Shown: positions 8,125 to 16,791, counted from the stretch's first letter. The stretch: 64,000 nt of DNA from Streptomyces netropsis (GCF_014203545.1 NZ_JACHJG010000007.1:175391-239390), one strand, 5' to 3'. Notes: generated from the letters alone by a model not told the origin. Made by a program: numbers and translations.

Positions 8125-8955
8125 GTGACCGTCCACCCAAGCCTTCAGCCCGCCATCGACGCCTGGACCCATTCCATCGAGGCCATCAACGAGTTGGTGA
8201 GACCACTCGCGGAGAACGAATGGAACCGGGCCACCGAATGCCCGGGGTGGTCCGTGCGCGACGTGGTCTCGCACGTCATCGGCGTCGAGTGCGAAATGCT
8301 GGGCGAGCCACGGCCGATGCACACGCTGCCGCGCGATCTCTACCACGTGACCGACGAGTTCTCGCGGTACATCGAGGTGCAGGTCGACGTGCGGCGCTGC
8401 CACACGGCCCTGGAGATGACGTCCGAGCTGGAGTACACGATCATCCGGCGCTCGCGGCAGCTGCGCAACGAGACGCGCTCCCCGCAGGCGCCGGTCCGCT
8501 GGCCGCTCGGCAGCGGCAACGAGCAGACGCTCGAACGGGCGCTCACAATAAGGGCGTTCGACGTATGGACGCACGAGCAGGACCTGCGCCGCGCCCTGGG
8601 CAAGCCCGGCAACCTCGACTCCCCGGGCGCGGCCCTCACCCGTGACTTCCTGCTCCTCGCCCTGCCCAAGGTCGTCGCGAAGGACGCGGGCGCCCCGGCG
8701 GGGGCGGCGGTCGTCTTCGACGTGCACGGGCCGCTGGAGTTCCTGCGGACGGTACGGATCGACGGGCAGGGCAGGGGCGCGATCGACAGCAGCGTGTCGC
8801 TGGGGCCGACGGCGACGCTCGCCCTGGACTGGGAGACCTACGCCCGCCTCGCGTGCGGACGGGTCCGCCCGGACGCGGTGGCGGACCGGGTGAGGATCGA
8901 GGGTGAGACGGGGCTGGCGGCGGCGATCCTCCGCGAGTTCGCCGTCACGCCGTGA
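8125..8955 (+). CDS. Maleylpyruvate isomerase-family (DinB-like, mycothiol-dependent) protein
   Basis: The product is 276 aa and starts with GTG. The N-terminal DinB/MDMPI helical bundle includes ECPGWSVRDVVSHVIGVE (about 38-55), the usual family signature. His52 and nearby Glu/His residues are candidate metal ligands. A C-terminal SCP2-like alpha/beta domain follows (about 170-276). Characterised members use mycothiol, the actinobacterial thiol cofactor, for isomerase or transferase reactions. The substrate here is unknown. The gene's last codons (AVTP then stop) are the first unit of a 15-bp tandem repeat that runs beyond the stop, so the C-terminus may have been altered by repeat expansion. 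Confidence 0.85.
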   Translation: MTVHPSLQPAIDAWTHSIEAINELVRPLAENEWNRATECPGWSVRDVVSHVIGVECEMLGEPRPMHTLPRDLYHVTDEFSRYIEVQVDVRRCHTALEMTSELEYTIIRRSRQLRNETRSPQAPVRWPLGSGNEQTLERALTIRAFDVWTHEQDLRRALGKPGNLDSPGAALTRDFLLLALPKVVAKDAGAPAGAAVVFDVHGPLEFLRTVRIDGQGRGAIDSSVSLGPTATLALDWETYARLACGRVRPDAVADRVRIEGETGLAAAILREFAVTP

Positions 8956-9015
8956 ACCGTCACGCGGGTGACCGTCACGCCGTGAGCCGTCACGCCGTGA
9001 CCGTCACGCCCTGAT
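8943..9015. repeat. Five-unit 14-15 bp tandem repeat across a stop codon
   Basis: Units beginning CGTCACGC start at 8943, 8958, 8973, 8988 and 9002. The typical unit is CGTCACGCCGTGA plus two bases. Each unit is itself an imperfect palindrome (GTCACG-CC-GTGAC). The first unit contains the TGA stop of the preceding gene, and the last ends about 20 bp before the stop of the convergent MFS gene. Confidence 0.85.
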
Positions 9016-9036
9016 CCCGCCGCCGGTCGGCACCCG

Positions 9037-10338
9037 TCAGACCGGCACGTGGACCGTCTCCACCCGCGACGCCACCACCCGCTCCCGCTCCCGCCGCTGC
9101 GCCCTCGTGCGCAGCCGCAGGATCTGGGACAGCCCGAGCGCCTCCAGCACGAACACCGACGCGAACGCGACGCGGTAGTTGTCGCCGGTGGCGTCCAGCA
9201 GCAGGCCCACGGCCAGCAGGGTGGTCATGCAGGCGACGAACCCGCCCATGTTCACGATGCCCGAGGCCGTGCCCTGGCGCTCGGGCGGGTTGGCCGGGCG
9301 GGCGAAGTCGAAGCCGATCATCGAGGCCGGCCCGCAGGCGCCGAGGACCACGCACTCCGCGATCAGCAGCCACATCGGGGCGTGCGTGCCGGGCCAGACG
9401 ACGGTCGAGGCCCACAGCAGCGCGGTCGCGGCGACGGTGCCGAGGGCGAGCGGCAGCCGGGCGGCCCGGTGGCGGCCGATGACCTGGCCGTAGACGAGGC
9501 CGATGGCCATGTTCGACAGCACGACGAGGGTCAGCAGGGCGCCCGCGGTCCCGCGGCTCAGGCCCTGCGCCTCGACCAGATAGGGCATCCCCCACAGCAA
9601 CAGGAACACCATCGCCGGGAAGCCGGTGGTGAAGTGCACCCACATGCCCAGCCGCGTCCCCGGCTCCCGCCAGGCGCGGACGATCTGCTGCCGGACGAAA
9701 CCGCCGCCCGCGTGGGAGTGGGGCACGGGTGCGTACCCCTCGGGGTGGTCCTTGAGGAAGAGCAGCAGCAGGACGAGCACGACCACACCCGCCGTCGCGC
9801 TTCCCGCGAACGTCGTCGTCCAGCCCGCGCTGTGCAGCAGCCGCGCGAGCAGCAGCGTCGAGATCAGGTTGCCCGCCATCCCGAACAGCGCCGCGACCTG
9901 CGCGATCATCGGGCCGTGCCGGGCGGGGAGCCACCGCGCGCCGAGCCGCAGCACGCTGATGAACGTCATCGCGTCACCGCACCCGAGCAGCCCGCGGCTG
10001 GCCAGGGCCGTGCCGTACGAGTGGGAGAACGCGAAGGCGAACTGCCCGGCGGTGAAGAGCACGACGCCGAGCGCCAGCACCTTCTTCGTCCCGAGCCGGT
10101 CGACCATCAGGCCGACGGGTATCTGCATGCCGGCGTAGACCAGCAGTTGGAGTATGGAGAACGTCGACAGGGCGGAGGCGTTGATGTGGAACCGCTCCGC
10201 GGCGTCGATGCCGGCCACACCGAGGCTGGTGCGGAAGACGATCGCGACGAAGTACACCCCGACGCCCAGCCCCCAGACGGCCATCGCCCGCCGCCCGCCG
10301 GGTGGGTCGCCGGGCAGCCCGGTGGAACCCCCGCTCAT
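9037..10338 (-). CDS. Major facilitator superfamily transporter
   Basis: The product is 433 aa with about twelve predicted membrane helices, for example AVWGLGVGVYFVAIVF, LLALRSFSILQLLVYAG-like segments and VVLVLLLLFL. The helix 2-3 loop motif GLMVDRLGTKKVL is the MFS motif A analogue. The transported solute is unknown. It is transcribed with the upstream GntR gene, whose stop overlaps an in-frame ATG at 10356 (ATGA). I prefer the ATG at 10338 (MSGGSTG) because GGGGGAG lies about 5-11 bp before it. The 6-residue longer start is a real alternative through translational coupling. The pairing suggests substrate-induced efflux or uptake controlled by the GntR protein. Confidence 0.85.
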   Translation of the reverse strand: MSGGSTGLPGDPPGGRRAMAVWGLGVGVYFVAIVFRTSLGVAGIDAAERFHINASALSTFSILQLLVYAGMQIPVGLMVDRLGTKKVLALGVVLFTAGQFAFAFSHSYGTALASRGLLGCGDAMTFISVLRLGARWLPARHGPMIAQVAALFGMAGNLISTLLLARLLHSAGWTTTFAGSATAGVVVLVLLLLFLKDHPEGYAPVPHSHAGGGFVRQQIVRAWREPGTRLGMWVHFTTGFPAMVFLLLWGMPYLVEAQGLSRGTAGALLTLVVLSNMAIGLVYGQVIGRHRAARLPLALGTVAATALLWASTVVWPGTHAPMWLLIAECVVLGACGPASMIGFDFARPANPPERQGTASGIVNMGGFVACMTTLLAVGLLLDATGDNYRVAFASVFVLEALGLSQILRLRTRAQRRERERVVASRVETVHVPV

Positions 10339-10352
10339 CGCCTCTCCCCCTG

Positions 10353-11006
10353 TCATCGTTCGTGGCCCTGTGCCAGGTTCCGCACCCAGCTGACGTGCTG
10401 GTCGACGATGCCGATGGCCGCCTCCGCGTCCCCGGCGCGCAGCGCTTCGAGGATCTCGGTGTGCTCGGCGATGTTCTTCGCGATCCGGTCGGGATGGGCG
10501 TGCATGACCGCGACACCCATCCGCAACTGCCGGTCGCGGAGCTGGTCGTACAACCGCGAGAGGATCTGATTGCCCGCGCTGCGCACGATCTCGGCGTGGA
10601 AGGCCCGGTCGCTGACCGACACCGCGGCGAGGTCCCCGGCCGCGGCCTGCCGCCGCATGTCCTCGACGAGCTCCTCCAGCCGGGCGAGAAGCGCCGGCGA
10701 GGCGGGCACGGCCTTCCCGGCGGCGTGCTTCTCCACCAGCAGCCGGGTCTCCACCACGTCCGCGATCTCCTGCGCGGACACGGCCAGCACCAACGCCCCC
10801 TTCTTCGGGTAGAGCTTGAGCAACCCCTCGCCCTCGAGTCTGAGCAACGCCTCCCGCACCGGAGTCCGCGAGACCCCCACCTCACCCGCCAAGTCCCCCT
10901 CGGTCAGCAGCGTGCCGCCCTCGTAACGCCGCTGGAGCACGGCGTCCTTCACATGCGCGTACACACGGTCGGCGGCGGGACGTTTGGCGGTGGCGGTGGC
11001 TGACAT
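10353..11006 (-). CDS. GntR-family (FadR/FCD subfamily) transcriptional regulator
   Basis: The product is 217 aa from the ATG at 11006; a GTG at 11012 is the alternative. The N-terminal winged helix carries LTEGDLAGEVGVSRTPVREALLRLEGEGLLKL (about 28-60), the GntR signature. The C-terminal FCD all-helical effector domain (about 80-205) has the metal-ligand pattern Asp...His (DRAFHAEIVRSAG) and later HTEIL/HVSW histidines. FCD regulators usually respond to small organic acids. It is the first gene of a two-gene unit with the MFS transporter, to which it is joined by an ATGA overlap. It is likely autoregulated. The promoter-proximal region is AT-rich (TTGTATCTATG just upstream of the start). Confidence 0.9.
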   Translation of the reverse strand: MSATATAKRPAADRVYAHVKDAVLQRRYEGGTLLTEGDLAGEVGVSRTPVREALLRLEGEGLLKLYPKKGALVLAVSAQEIADVVETRLLVEKHAAGKAVPASPALLARLEELVEDMRRQAAAGDLAAVSVSDRAFHAEIVRSAGNQILSRLYDQLRDRQLRMGVAVMHAHPDRIAKNIAEHTEILEALRAGDAEAAIGIVDQHVSWVRNLAQGHER

Positions 11007-11086
11007 GCGCACAGCATAGATACAACAGGTATGCGTGGGGAGTGGCGTTTCGCGATGCGGACAGCCGCATGGCTACCCGACGCCGC

Positions 11087-11899
11087 TTACACCCCCGCCC
11101 ACCCGTCCATGGGGGTGATGAAGACGAAGCGCAGGTCCGGGCGTTGTATGGGGAGCAGGACGTGGGTCGTCACGCGGATCTCCGCGTTGCCGTGGTACGG
11201 CAGGCGCAGTCGGAAGACGTGGCCGTCCCGGTGTTCGACGACGTCGGATTCCTCGGACCATATGCGGCGGCAGTCGGCGTCGGCCTCAAGGATGTCGCGG
11301 ACGAGGGTGCGCAGTTCGGCGTTGGCGGGGTCGCTGTTGGCGGCCACACGGAGCATGGCGAGGTAGATGCGGGCGCAGCTGTCCTCCCAGTCGAGCATCT
11401 GCTCGCGGGCCTCGGGGTCCAGCAGGGTCCAGCGCATGAGGTTCGCGCCGGGGCGCAGGACCCAGGGGAACCACTCGCCCATCAGGGGGTTGACGGCGAC
11501 GACGTTCCAGGCGACGTCCGAGAGGTAGGCGGGGTAGGAGACCTGCTGTTCGAGCAGGGCCTGGACGCCGCGGGGGAGGTCCGTCGGGTCGGGGGCGAGC
11601 AGGCCGGGCGGGCGGCGGCCGCAGACGGCGAGGAAGAGGGTCAGGGTCTCGGCCTCGCTGAGGCGCAGCGCTTGCGCGACGCGCAGCAGGAAGCTCTCGG
11701 AGAAGTCCTGGCGGCGGCCCGCCTCCAGGGCGCGGTACCAGCCCTCGCTCACCCCGGTCATCCTGGCCACGTGTGCCTGGGAGAGCCGGCGGCCGGGGCG
11801 GGGGTAGAGGCCGCGCAGTTCGGGGACGGTCCGGGCGTCGACGCGGGACCGCCAGGCGCGCAGCAGGCGGCTGATGGACTCGCCGTCGACGCGATTCAC
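11087..11899 (-). CDS. XRE-family HTH regulator with MmyB-like ligand-binding domain
   Basis: The product is 270 aa. The HTH_3/XRE DNA-binding domain is at about residues 32-85 (RRLSQAHVARMTGVSEGWYRALEAG). It is followed by an MmyB-type, PAS-like ligand-binding domain (about 100-265) with YPAYLSDVAWNVVAVNPLMGEWFPW and the hallmark NLMRWTLLDPEAREQMLDWE. MmyB itself regulates methylenomycin production, and most paralogues are uncharacterised. I place the start at the GTG at 11899, which has GGAGGA directly upstream. The longer GTG at 11920 would overlap the palindrome at 11917-11929, which looks like an operator. It is expected to bind its own promoter. Confidence 0.85.
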   Translation of the reverse strand: MNRVDGESISRLLRAWRSRVDARTVPELRGLYPRPGRRLSQAHVARMTGVSEGWYRALEAGRRQDFSESFLLRVAQALRLSEAETLTLFLAVCGRRPPGLLAPDPTDLPRGVQALLEQQVSYPAYLSDVAWNVVAVNPLMGEWFPWVLRPGANLMRWTLLDPEAREQMLDWEDSCARIYLAMLRVAANSDPANAELRTLVRDILEADADCRRIWSEESDVVEHRDGHVFRLRLPYHGNAEIRVTTHVLLPIQRPDLRFVFITPMDGWAGV

Positions 11900-11916
11900 G
11901 CGTCCTCCAAATTCCG

Positions 11917-11929
11917 ACACTGCAAGTGT
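11917..11929. promoter_or_regulatory. Candidate operator of the XRE/MmyB regulator
   Basis: ACACT-GCA-AGTGT is a 13-bp hyphenated palindrome 18 bp upstream of the preferred GTG start. It sits in a locally AT-rich stretch (TTGGTCAATCTTAAGTAAATTG) suited to a promoter. An autoregulatory site is the simplest reading. Confidence 0.4.
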
Positions 11930-12015
11930 TGGTCAATCTTAAGTAAATTGCGCAGCACGGGCCATTCCACCCTCTTCCAGGGGTGGTACCCCGAGGCCGC
12001 TCCGCATACGGGCAG

Positions 12016-12075
12016 AGGGCCCGGACGCCGCTCTCTCCTCGCTGGAGGGGGGTGAGGAGGGAGCGTCCGGGCCCT
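12016..12075. terminator. Terminator hairpin at the end of the first bkd operon
   Basis: AGGGCCCGGACGC (12016-12028) pairs perfectly with GCGTCCGGGCCCT (12063-12075). A second G+C hairpin (GGGCGCGCGCGT with ACGCGCGCCC, about 12087-12120) lies between it and the E2 stop at 12132. Confidence 0.75.
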
Positions 12076-12131
12076 TCGTCCTTTTCGGGCGCGCGCGTTC
12101 GTTCAGAGGCACGCGCGCCCGCGCGCGTGGG

Positions 12132-13619
12132 TCAGCCCCAGGTGATCAGGCGCTTGGGGTGTTCCAGAACGGCGGCCACGTCCGCGAGGACCTTGGAGCC
12201 GAGTTCCCCGTCGACCAGGCGGTGGTCGAAGGAGAGCGCCAGGGTGGTGACCTGGCGGGGCTTGACCTTGCCCTTGTGGACCCAGGGCTGGAGCTTGACC
12301 GCGCCGAACGCCAGGATCGCGGACTCGCCCGGGTTGAGGATGGGCGTGCCGGTGTCGACGCCGAAGACACCGACGTTGGTGATGGTGACCGTGCCGCCGG
12401 ACATGTCCGCCGGGCTGGTCCTACCCTCGCGGGCGGTGGAGATCAGCTCGCCGAGGGCCGCGGACAACTGGGGGAGGGTCTTGGCCCCGGCGTCCTTGAT
12501 GTTCGGGACGATCAGACCGCGCGGCGTGGCCGCGGCGATGCCGAGGTTCACGTAGTCCTTGCGGACGATCTCCTGGTTGGCCTCGTCCCAGGACGCGTTG
12601 ACGTCCGGGTTGCGCTTGATCGCGACGAGCAGGGCCTTCGCGACGAGCAGCAGCGGGTTGACGCGCAGCCCGGCCATGTCGGGGTCGGTCTTGAGCTGCT
12701 GGACGAGCTTCATCGTGCGGGTGACGTCGACGGTGACGAACTCCGTGACGTGCGGCGCGGTGAAGGCGCTCGCGACCATCGCCTGGGCGGTGGCCTTCCG
12801 TACGCCCTTGACCGGGATCCGCGTCTCACGGGCGGCGAGATCGGCCGGAGCAGCCGGGACGGCCGCGACGGACGGCGCGGGCGCGGCGGGGGCCGCCGGC
12901 TCCTCCGCGACCGGGGCCGGTGCCGTGCGCGCGGCCACGGCCGCGTGGACGTCCTCGCGGGTCACGATGCCGTCCGTGCCGGTCGGGACGACCGTCGCGA
13001 GGTCGACGCCGAGGTCCTTGGCGAGCTTGCGGACCGGCGGCTTGGCCAGCGGCCGGCCGACGGGCTCCGCGGGCGAAGCGGGCGCGGCAGGCGCGGCAGG
13101 CACCGGAGCCGGGGCGGCCGGAGCCGCGTGGCCGTTCATCTCCGCCTGGATCGCGGCGGCCATGTGCTGCTGCACGGGCGCGCCCGCCGCGGCGGGCTGC
13201 GCCTTGCGGGCGCGGCGCTTGGTCGAGGACGGCGCGGCGCCGTAGCCGACCAGCACGGCCTGGCGGCCCTGCGGCTCCGGCTCGGGCTCGGCCGCGGGGG
13301 CCGCGACGGGCTCCGCCGGGGCGGCGGCCGCGGCCGGTCCCTCGCCGGGCCGGGTGTCGACGGAAATGATCGCGGTGCCGACGTCCACCGTCACGCCCTC
13401 GCCGAAGCGCAGCTCGTGCACCACGCCGTCGAAGGGGATCGGCAGCTCGACGGCGGCCTTGGCGGTCTCGACCTCGCAGACCACCTGCCCGTCGGAGACG
13501 GTGTCCCCGACGGCCACGTACCACTTGAGGATCTCGGCCTCGGTGAGCCCCTCGCCCACATCGGGCATCTTGAACTCGCGGAAGCGCTGGTCGTTGGCAG
13601 TGCTTGCAGTCATCGTCAC
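12132..13619 (-). CDS. bkdC: 2-oxoacid dehydrogenase E2 (branched-chain acyltransferase), operon 1
   Basis: The product is 495 aa, the dihydrolipoyl acyltransferase core of a branched-chain 2-oxoacid dehydrogenase. It makes isobutyryl-, isovaleryl- and 2-methylbutyryl-CoA for catabolism and branched fatty-acid primers. An N-terminal lipoyl domain has Lys54 in VETAKAAVE. A long Ala/Pro hinge follows, then an E3-binding domain (about 193-230, KPPVRKLAKDLGVDL). The catalytic domain ends in SFDHRLVDG (His466, Asp470). No E3 gene is adjacent. The ATG at 13613 is an alternative start. It is the third gene of the unit 15766-12132. The numbering of the bkd paralogue is not determined. Confidence 0.92.
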   Translation of the reverse strand: MTMTASTANDQRFREFKMPDVGEGLTEAEILKWYVAVGDTVSDGQVVCEVETAKAAVELPIPFDGVVHELRFGEGVTVDVGTAIISVDTRPGEGPAAAAAPAEPVAAPAAEPEPEPQGRQAVLVGYGAAPSSTKRRARKAQPAAAGAPVQQHMAAAIQAEMNGHAAPAAPAPVPAAPAAPASPAEPVGRPLAKPPVRKLAKDLGVDLATVVPTGTDGIVTREDVHAAVAARTAPAPVAEEPAAPAAPAPSVAAVPAAPADLAARETRIPVKGVRKATAQAMVASAFTAPHVTEFVTVDVTRTMKLVQQLKTDPDMAGLRVNPLLLVAKALLVAIKRNPDVNASWDEANQEIVRKDYVNLGIAAATPRGLIVPNIKDAGAKTLPQLSAALGELISTAREGRTSPADMSGGTVTITNVGVFGVDTGTPILNPGESAILAFGAVKLQPWVHKGKVKPRQVTTLALSFDHRLVDGELGSKVLADVAAVLEHPKRLITWG

Positions 13620-13634
13620 GACTCTCCTCGGCCC

Positions 13635-14615
13635 TCAGTACGCCAACGCGCGGTCTACGGCGTCGAGTACCCGGTCCAGACCCGGAAGGTACTCGTCCTC
13701 GAGACGCGACGGAGGATAGGGAGCGTGGTAGCCGCCGACCCGCAGGACGGGGGCCTCCAGGTGGTAGAAGCAGCGCTCGGTGATCCGGGCGGCGATCTCG
13801 GAGCCGGTGCCCAGGAAGACCGGGGCCTCGTGCACGATCACCAGCCGGCGGGTCTTCTCCACGGAAGCCTGGATCGCGTCGAAGTCGATGGGCGACATCG
13901 AGCGCAGGTCCAGGACCTCCAGGGACTTGCCCTCCTCCTCGGCCGCCGCGGCGGCCTCCAGGCAGGTCTTCACCATCGGCCCGTAGGCGGCGAGGGTGAG
14001 GTCCGTGCCCTGGCGGGCGGTGCGGGCGGCGTGCAGCGGGCCGGGGATCGCTTCCGTGTCGACCTCGGAGCGGTCGTGGTAGCGGCGCTTGGGCTCGAAG
14101 AAGATGACCGGGTCGTCGCTCTGGATGGCCTGCTGGAGCATCCAGTACGCGTCGGCGGCGTTCGACGGCGAGACGCACTTGAGGCCCGGTACGTGCGCGA
14201 AGAGCGCCTCGGGGGACTCGCTGTGGTGCTCGACGGCACCGATCGCGCCGCCGTAGGGGATGCGGATGACGACCGGCAGCTTGATCTTGCCGAGCGCGCG
14301 GGCGTGCATCTTGGCGAGCTGGGTGACGATCTGGTCGTACGCGGGGAAGACGAACCCGTCGAACTGGATCTCCACCACGGGGCGGTAGCCGCGCAGCGCC
14401 AGGCCGATCGCGGTGCCGACGATGCCGGACTCGGCGAGCGGGGTGTCGATCACCCGGTCCTCGCCGAAGTCCTTCTGCAGGCCGTCGGTGACCCGGAAGA
14501 CGCCGCCGAGCTTGCCGACGTCCTCACCCATGATCAGGACCTTGGGGTCGGTCTCCAGGGCGGTGCGCAGCGAGGCGTTGATGGCCTTGACGATGGAGAG
14601 CTTCTCGGCAGCCAT
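13635..14615 (-). CDS. bkdB: 2-oxoacid dehydrogenase E1 beta subunit, operon 1
   Basis: The product is 326 aa, the pyrimidine-binding transketolase-like subunit that forms the thiamine diphosphate E1 with the alpha chain. Family motifs are present: MGEDVGKLGGVFRVTDGL, TPLAESGIVGTAIGLALRGYRPVVE, RIPYGGAIGAVEHHSESPEA and the C-terminal GYHAPYPPSRLEDEYLPG. The ATG at 14615 sits 2 bp after the TGA of the alpha gene, implying translational coupling. The E2 gene follows after 15 bp. Transketolase C-terminal sequence DLRSMSPIDFDAI is seen. Length is normal for the family. Confidence 0.93.
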   Translation of the reverse strand: MAAEKLSIVKAINASLRTALETDPKVLIMGEDVGKLGGVFRVTDGLQKDFGEDRVIDTPLAESGIVGTAIGLALRGYRPVVEIQFDGFVFPAYDQIVTQLAKMHARALGKIKLPVVIRIPYGGAIGAVEHHSESPEALFAHVPGLKCVSPSNAADAYWMLQQAIQSDDPVIFFEPKRRYHDRSEVDTEAIPGPLHAARTARQGTDLTLAAYGPMVKTCLEAAAAAEEEGKSLEVLDLRSMSPIDFDAIQASVEKTRRLVIVHEAPVFLGTGSEIAARITERCFYHLEAPVLRVGGYHAPYPPSRLEDEYLPGLDRVLDAVDRALAY

Positions 14616-14617
14616 GA

Positions 14618-15766
14618 TCAGTTGCTCTCCTCTGCGAAGGACGCCTGGTATGCGGCGAATTGGGCGCGCTCTTCGTCGACGAGGGCGTGGCCGTCGGCGT
14701 AGATGTTCTCGAAGATGGCCATGTTGTCGGGGTCCGGCATGGTCCGGACCGCGTCGCGCACCCGCTTGGCGAGGGCGTCGGCTTCGGTCTCCAGCTCGGC
14801 GAAGAACGTCTCGTCGGCGTTGCCCTCGCTCTCGAGGTAGGCGCGCAGCCGCAGGATCGGGTCCTTGGCCTCCCACTGCTCGCGCTCCTCGTCCCGGCGG
14901 TACTTCGTCGGGTCGTCGGAGGTGGTGTGGGCGCCCATGCGGTACGTGAACGCCTCGATGAGCATCGGGCCCTGGCCGGTGCGGGCCCGCTCGAGGGCGG
15001 CCTTGGTGACGGCGAGGACGGCGAGGACGTCGTTGCCGTCGACGCGGACGCCGGGGAAGCCGTAGCCCTGGGCGCGCTGGTAGAGCGGGACGCGGGTCTG
15101 CCGCTCGGTGGGCTCGGAGATGGCCCACTGGTTGTTCTGGCAGAAGAAGACGACCGGGGCGTTGTAGACGGCCGAGAAGGTGAACGCCTCGGCGACGTCG
15201 CCCTGGCTGGACGCGCCGTCGCCGAAGTAGGCGATCACGGCGGAGTCGGCGCCGTCCTTGGCCACACCCATGGCGTAACCGGTCGCGTGCAGCGCCTGCG
15301 AGCCGATGACGATGGTGTAGAGGTGGAAGTTGTTCTCGTTGGGATCCCAGCCGCCGTGGTTCACCCCGCGGAACATCCCCAGCAGATTGGTCGGGTCGAC
15401 CCCGCGGCACCAGGCGACGCCGTGCTCGCGGTAGGTGGGGAAGACGTAGTCGTCGGGGCGGGTGGCGCGGCCGGAGCCGATCTGCGCGGCCTCCTGGCCG
15501 AGCAGCGAGGCCCACAGGCCCAGCTCGCCCTGCCGCTGCAAGGTGGTGGCCTCGGCGTCGAACCTGCGGGTCAGCACCATGTCCCGGTACAGGCCGCGCA
15601 GTTCCTCGGGCGTCAGGTCGATGGAGTAGTCCGGATGCTCGACCCGTACGCCTTCGGGCGTCAGCAGTTGCACGAGCTCGGGCTGCCCCGGCGAGGCGGC
15701 CGGCTTTCCGGCGCGCTTGCTGCTGCTGCGTCGCGGCTTGCGCGCGGCAGTGCTGTCCACGGTCAC
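14618..15766 (-). CDS. bkdA: 2-oxoacid dehydrogenase E1 alpha subunit, operon 1
   Basis: The product is 382 aa. The thiamine diphosphate motif runs from GDG at 182-184 (FGDGASSQGD) to NN at 211-212. The phosphorylation-loop-like region YRMGAHTTSDDPTKYR is at about 278-292. A Lys/Arg/Ser-rich, probably disordered N-terminus (residues 1-30) precedes the domain. The start is the GTG at 15766, with GGAGG 7 bp upstream. The first gene of the operon, it faces the orphan response regulator across a 344-bp gap containing the palindrome at 15986-15999. Such complexes decarboxylate 2-oxoacids of Val, Leu and Ile, and a second full set lies at 33-37 kb. Confidence 0.93.
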   Translation of the reverse strand: MTVDSTAARKPRRSSSKRAGKPAASPGQPELVQLLTPEGVRVEHPDYSIDLTPEELRGLYRDMVLTRRFDAEATTLQRQGELGLWASLLGQEAAQIGSGRATRPDDYVFPTYREHGVAWCRGVDPTNLLGMFRGVNHGGWDPNENNFHLYTIVIGSQALHATGYAMGVAKDGADSAVIAYFGDGASSQGDVAEAFTFSAVYNAPVVFFCQNNQWAISEPTERQTRVPLYQRAQGYGFPGVRVDGNDVLAVLAVTKAALERARTGQGPMLIEAFTYRMGAHTTSDDPTKYRRDEEREQWEAKDPILRLRAYLESEGNADETFFAELETEADALAKRVRDAVRTMPDPDNMAIFENIYADGHALVDEERAQFAAYQASFAEESN

Positions 15767-16110
15767 GTGTGCTCCTCCGTCTGTCCGGCCCCCGGGGTCG
15801 CCGGCGGCCAGAGGGGGTCCCCCCGCCGTGAGACAGGGGAAGGCTCGCTCGATCCCCGACGGCACACGGGGTGGGTGTGCCGAGGCCGGAACCGGGCGTG
15901 ACAGGCGCCCCGGCTAAAGGCCTGCAATAAGCACGTTACCCAGAAGGCCGCATTCCTGCGAAACCCCTACTGACCTGCGATTTTGCTTGGATTTCCAAGT
16001 AAATACGCAAAGCGGGGTTCCGCTACTGGTCACAGCCCTGTGAGCACAGCCTTGCGAGCTGCCGGAACGACCGCACGTTATCCCGGAGGACAAGAGCAGG
16101 GGAAGAGTCG
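15767..16110. promoter_or_regulatory. Divergent regulatory region between bkd operon 1 and the response regulator
   Basis: The 344-bp gap has no convincing gene. The bkd-proximal 130 bp are G/C-rich leader. The part from about 15925 to 16010 is AT-richer and probably holds both promoters. It contains the palindrome at 15986-15999. The response-regulator side ends with GGGGAAGAG as the ribosome site. Confidence 0.5.
15986..15999. promoter_or_regulatory. Palindromic candidate operator in front of bkd operon 1
   Basis: CTTGGA-TT-TCCAAG is a perfect 6-2-6 palindrome in the AT-rich part of the divergent gap. Its position about 220 bp upstream of the E1 alpha start and 110 bp upstream of the response regulator would allow control of either gene. 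No matching site was noticed in front of the second bkd operon. Confidence 0.4.
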
Positions 16111-16791
16111 ATGTGTGAGACTGATCGTGTGCCCGAACAACGAAAAATCACGGTATTTCTGCTCGACGACCATGAGGTCGTCCGTCGGGGCGTCCACGAG
16201 ATGCTCTCCGTGGAGGAGGACATCGAGGTCGTGGGCGAGGCCGGGACGGTCGCCGACGCACTCGTGCGCATTCCCGCCACCAGGCCGGATGTGGCCGTTC
16301 TGGACGTGCGCCTTCCGGATGGCAGCGGAGTAGAAGTATGCCGCGAGATCCGTTCTCAGGACGAAAACATCAAATGTTTGATGCTCACGTCGTTCGCGGA
16401 CGACGAAGCACTGTTTGACGCGATCATGGCAGGTGCGTCGGGCTATGTCCTGAAAGCCATCCGGGGCAATGAACTGCTCTCGGCGGTGCGCGACGTGGCC
16501 GCCGGCAAATCCCTGCTGGACCCGGTGGCGACCGCCCGGGTGCTGGAGAGGCTGCGCGACGGCAAGGACCCCAAGGGCGACGACCGGCTCGCGAACCTGA
16601 CCGACCAGGAACGCCGGATCCTGGACCTGATCGGCGAGGGCCTGACCAACCGCGTCATCGGCGAGCGGCTGCACCTCGCCGAGAAGACGATCAAGAACTA
16701 CGTCTCCAGCCTGCTCTCCAAGCTGGGCATGGAGCGCCGTTCCCAGGCCGCCGCCTACGTCGCCCGCCTCCAGGCGGAGAAGTCCCGCTGA
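16111..16791 (+). CDS. Orphan response regulator, NarL/LuxR family (DevR-like)
   Basis: The product is 226 aa. The receiver domain (about 13-130) has the acidic pocket Asp19/Asp20, phosphoacceptor Asp65 in VAVLDVRLPDG, Thr93 in MLTSF and Lys115 in YVLKAIRG. The C-terminal LuxR HTH (about 160-222) has LTDQERRILDLIGEGLTNRVIGERLHLAEKTIKNYVSSLLSKLGM. It resembles DevR/DosR-type regulators. No histidine kinase is adjacent, so it must be phosphorylated by an unlinked kinase or act without one. The ATG is supported by GGGGAAGAG. It is divergent from bkd operon 1. Regulation of bkd is possible by position only. Confidence 0.92.
   Translation: MCETDRVPEQRKITVFLLDDHEVVRRGVHEMLSVEEDIEVVGEAGTVADALVRIPATRPDVAVLDVRLPDGSGVEVCREIRSQDENIKCLMLTSFADDEALFDAIMAGASGYVLKAIRGNELLSAVRDVAAGKSLLDPVATARVLERLRDGKDPKGDDRLANLTDQERRILDLIGEGLTNRVIGERLHLAEKTIKNYVSSLLSKLGMERRSQAAAYVARLQAEKSR

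Noticed and set aside
12159..14702. 847-aa plus-strand frame opposite bkd operon 1
   Set aside because: Shadow of the E2 and E1 beta genes; low-complexity Arg/Gly/Leu/Val composition and no family motif.
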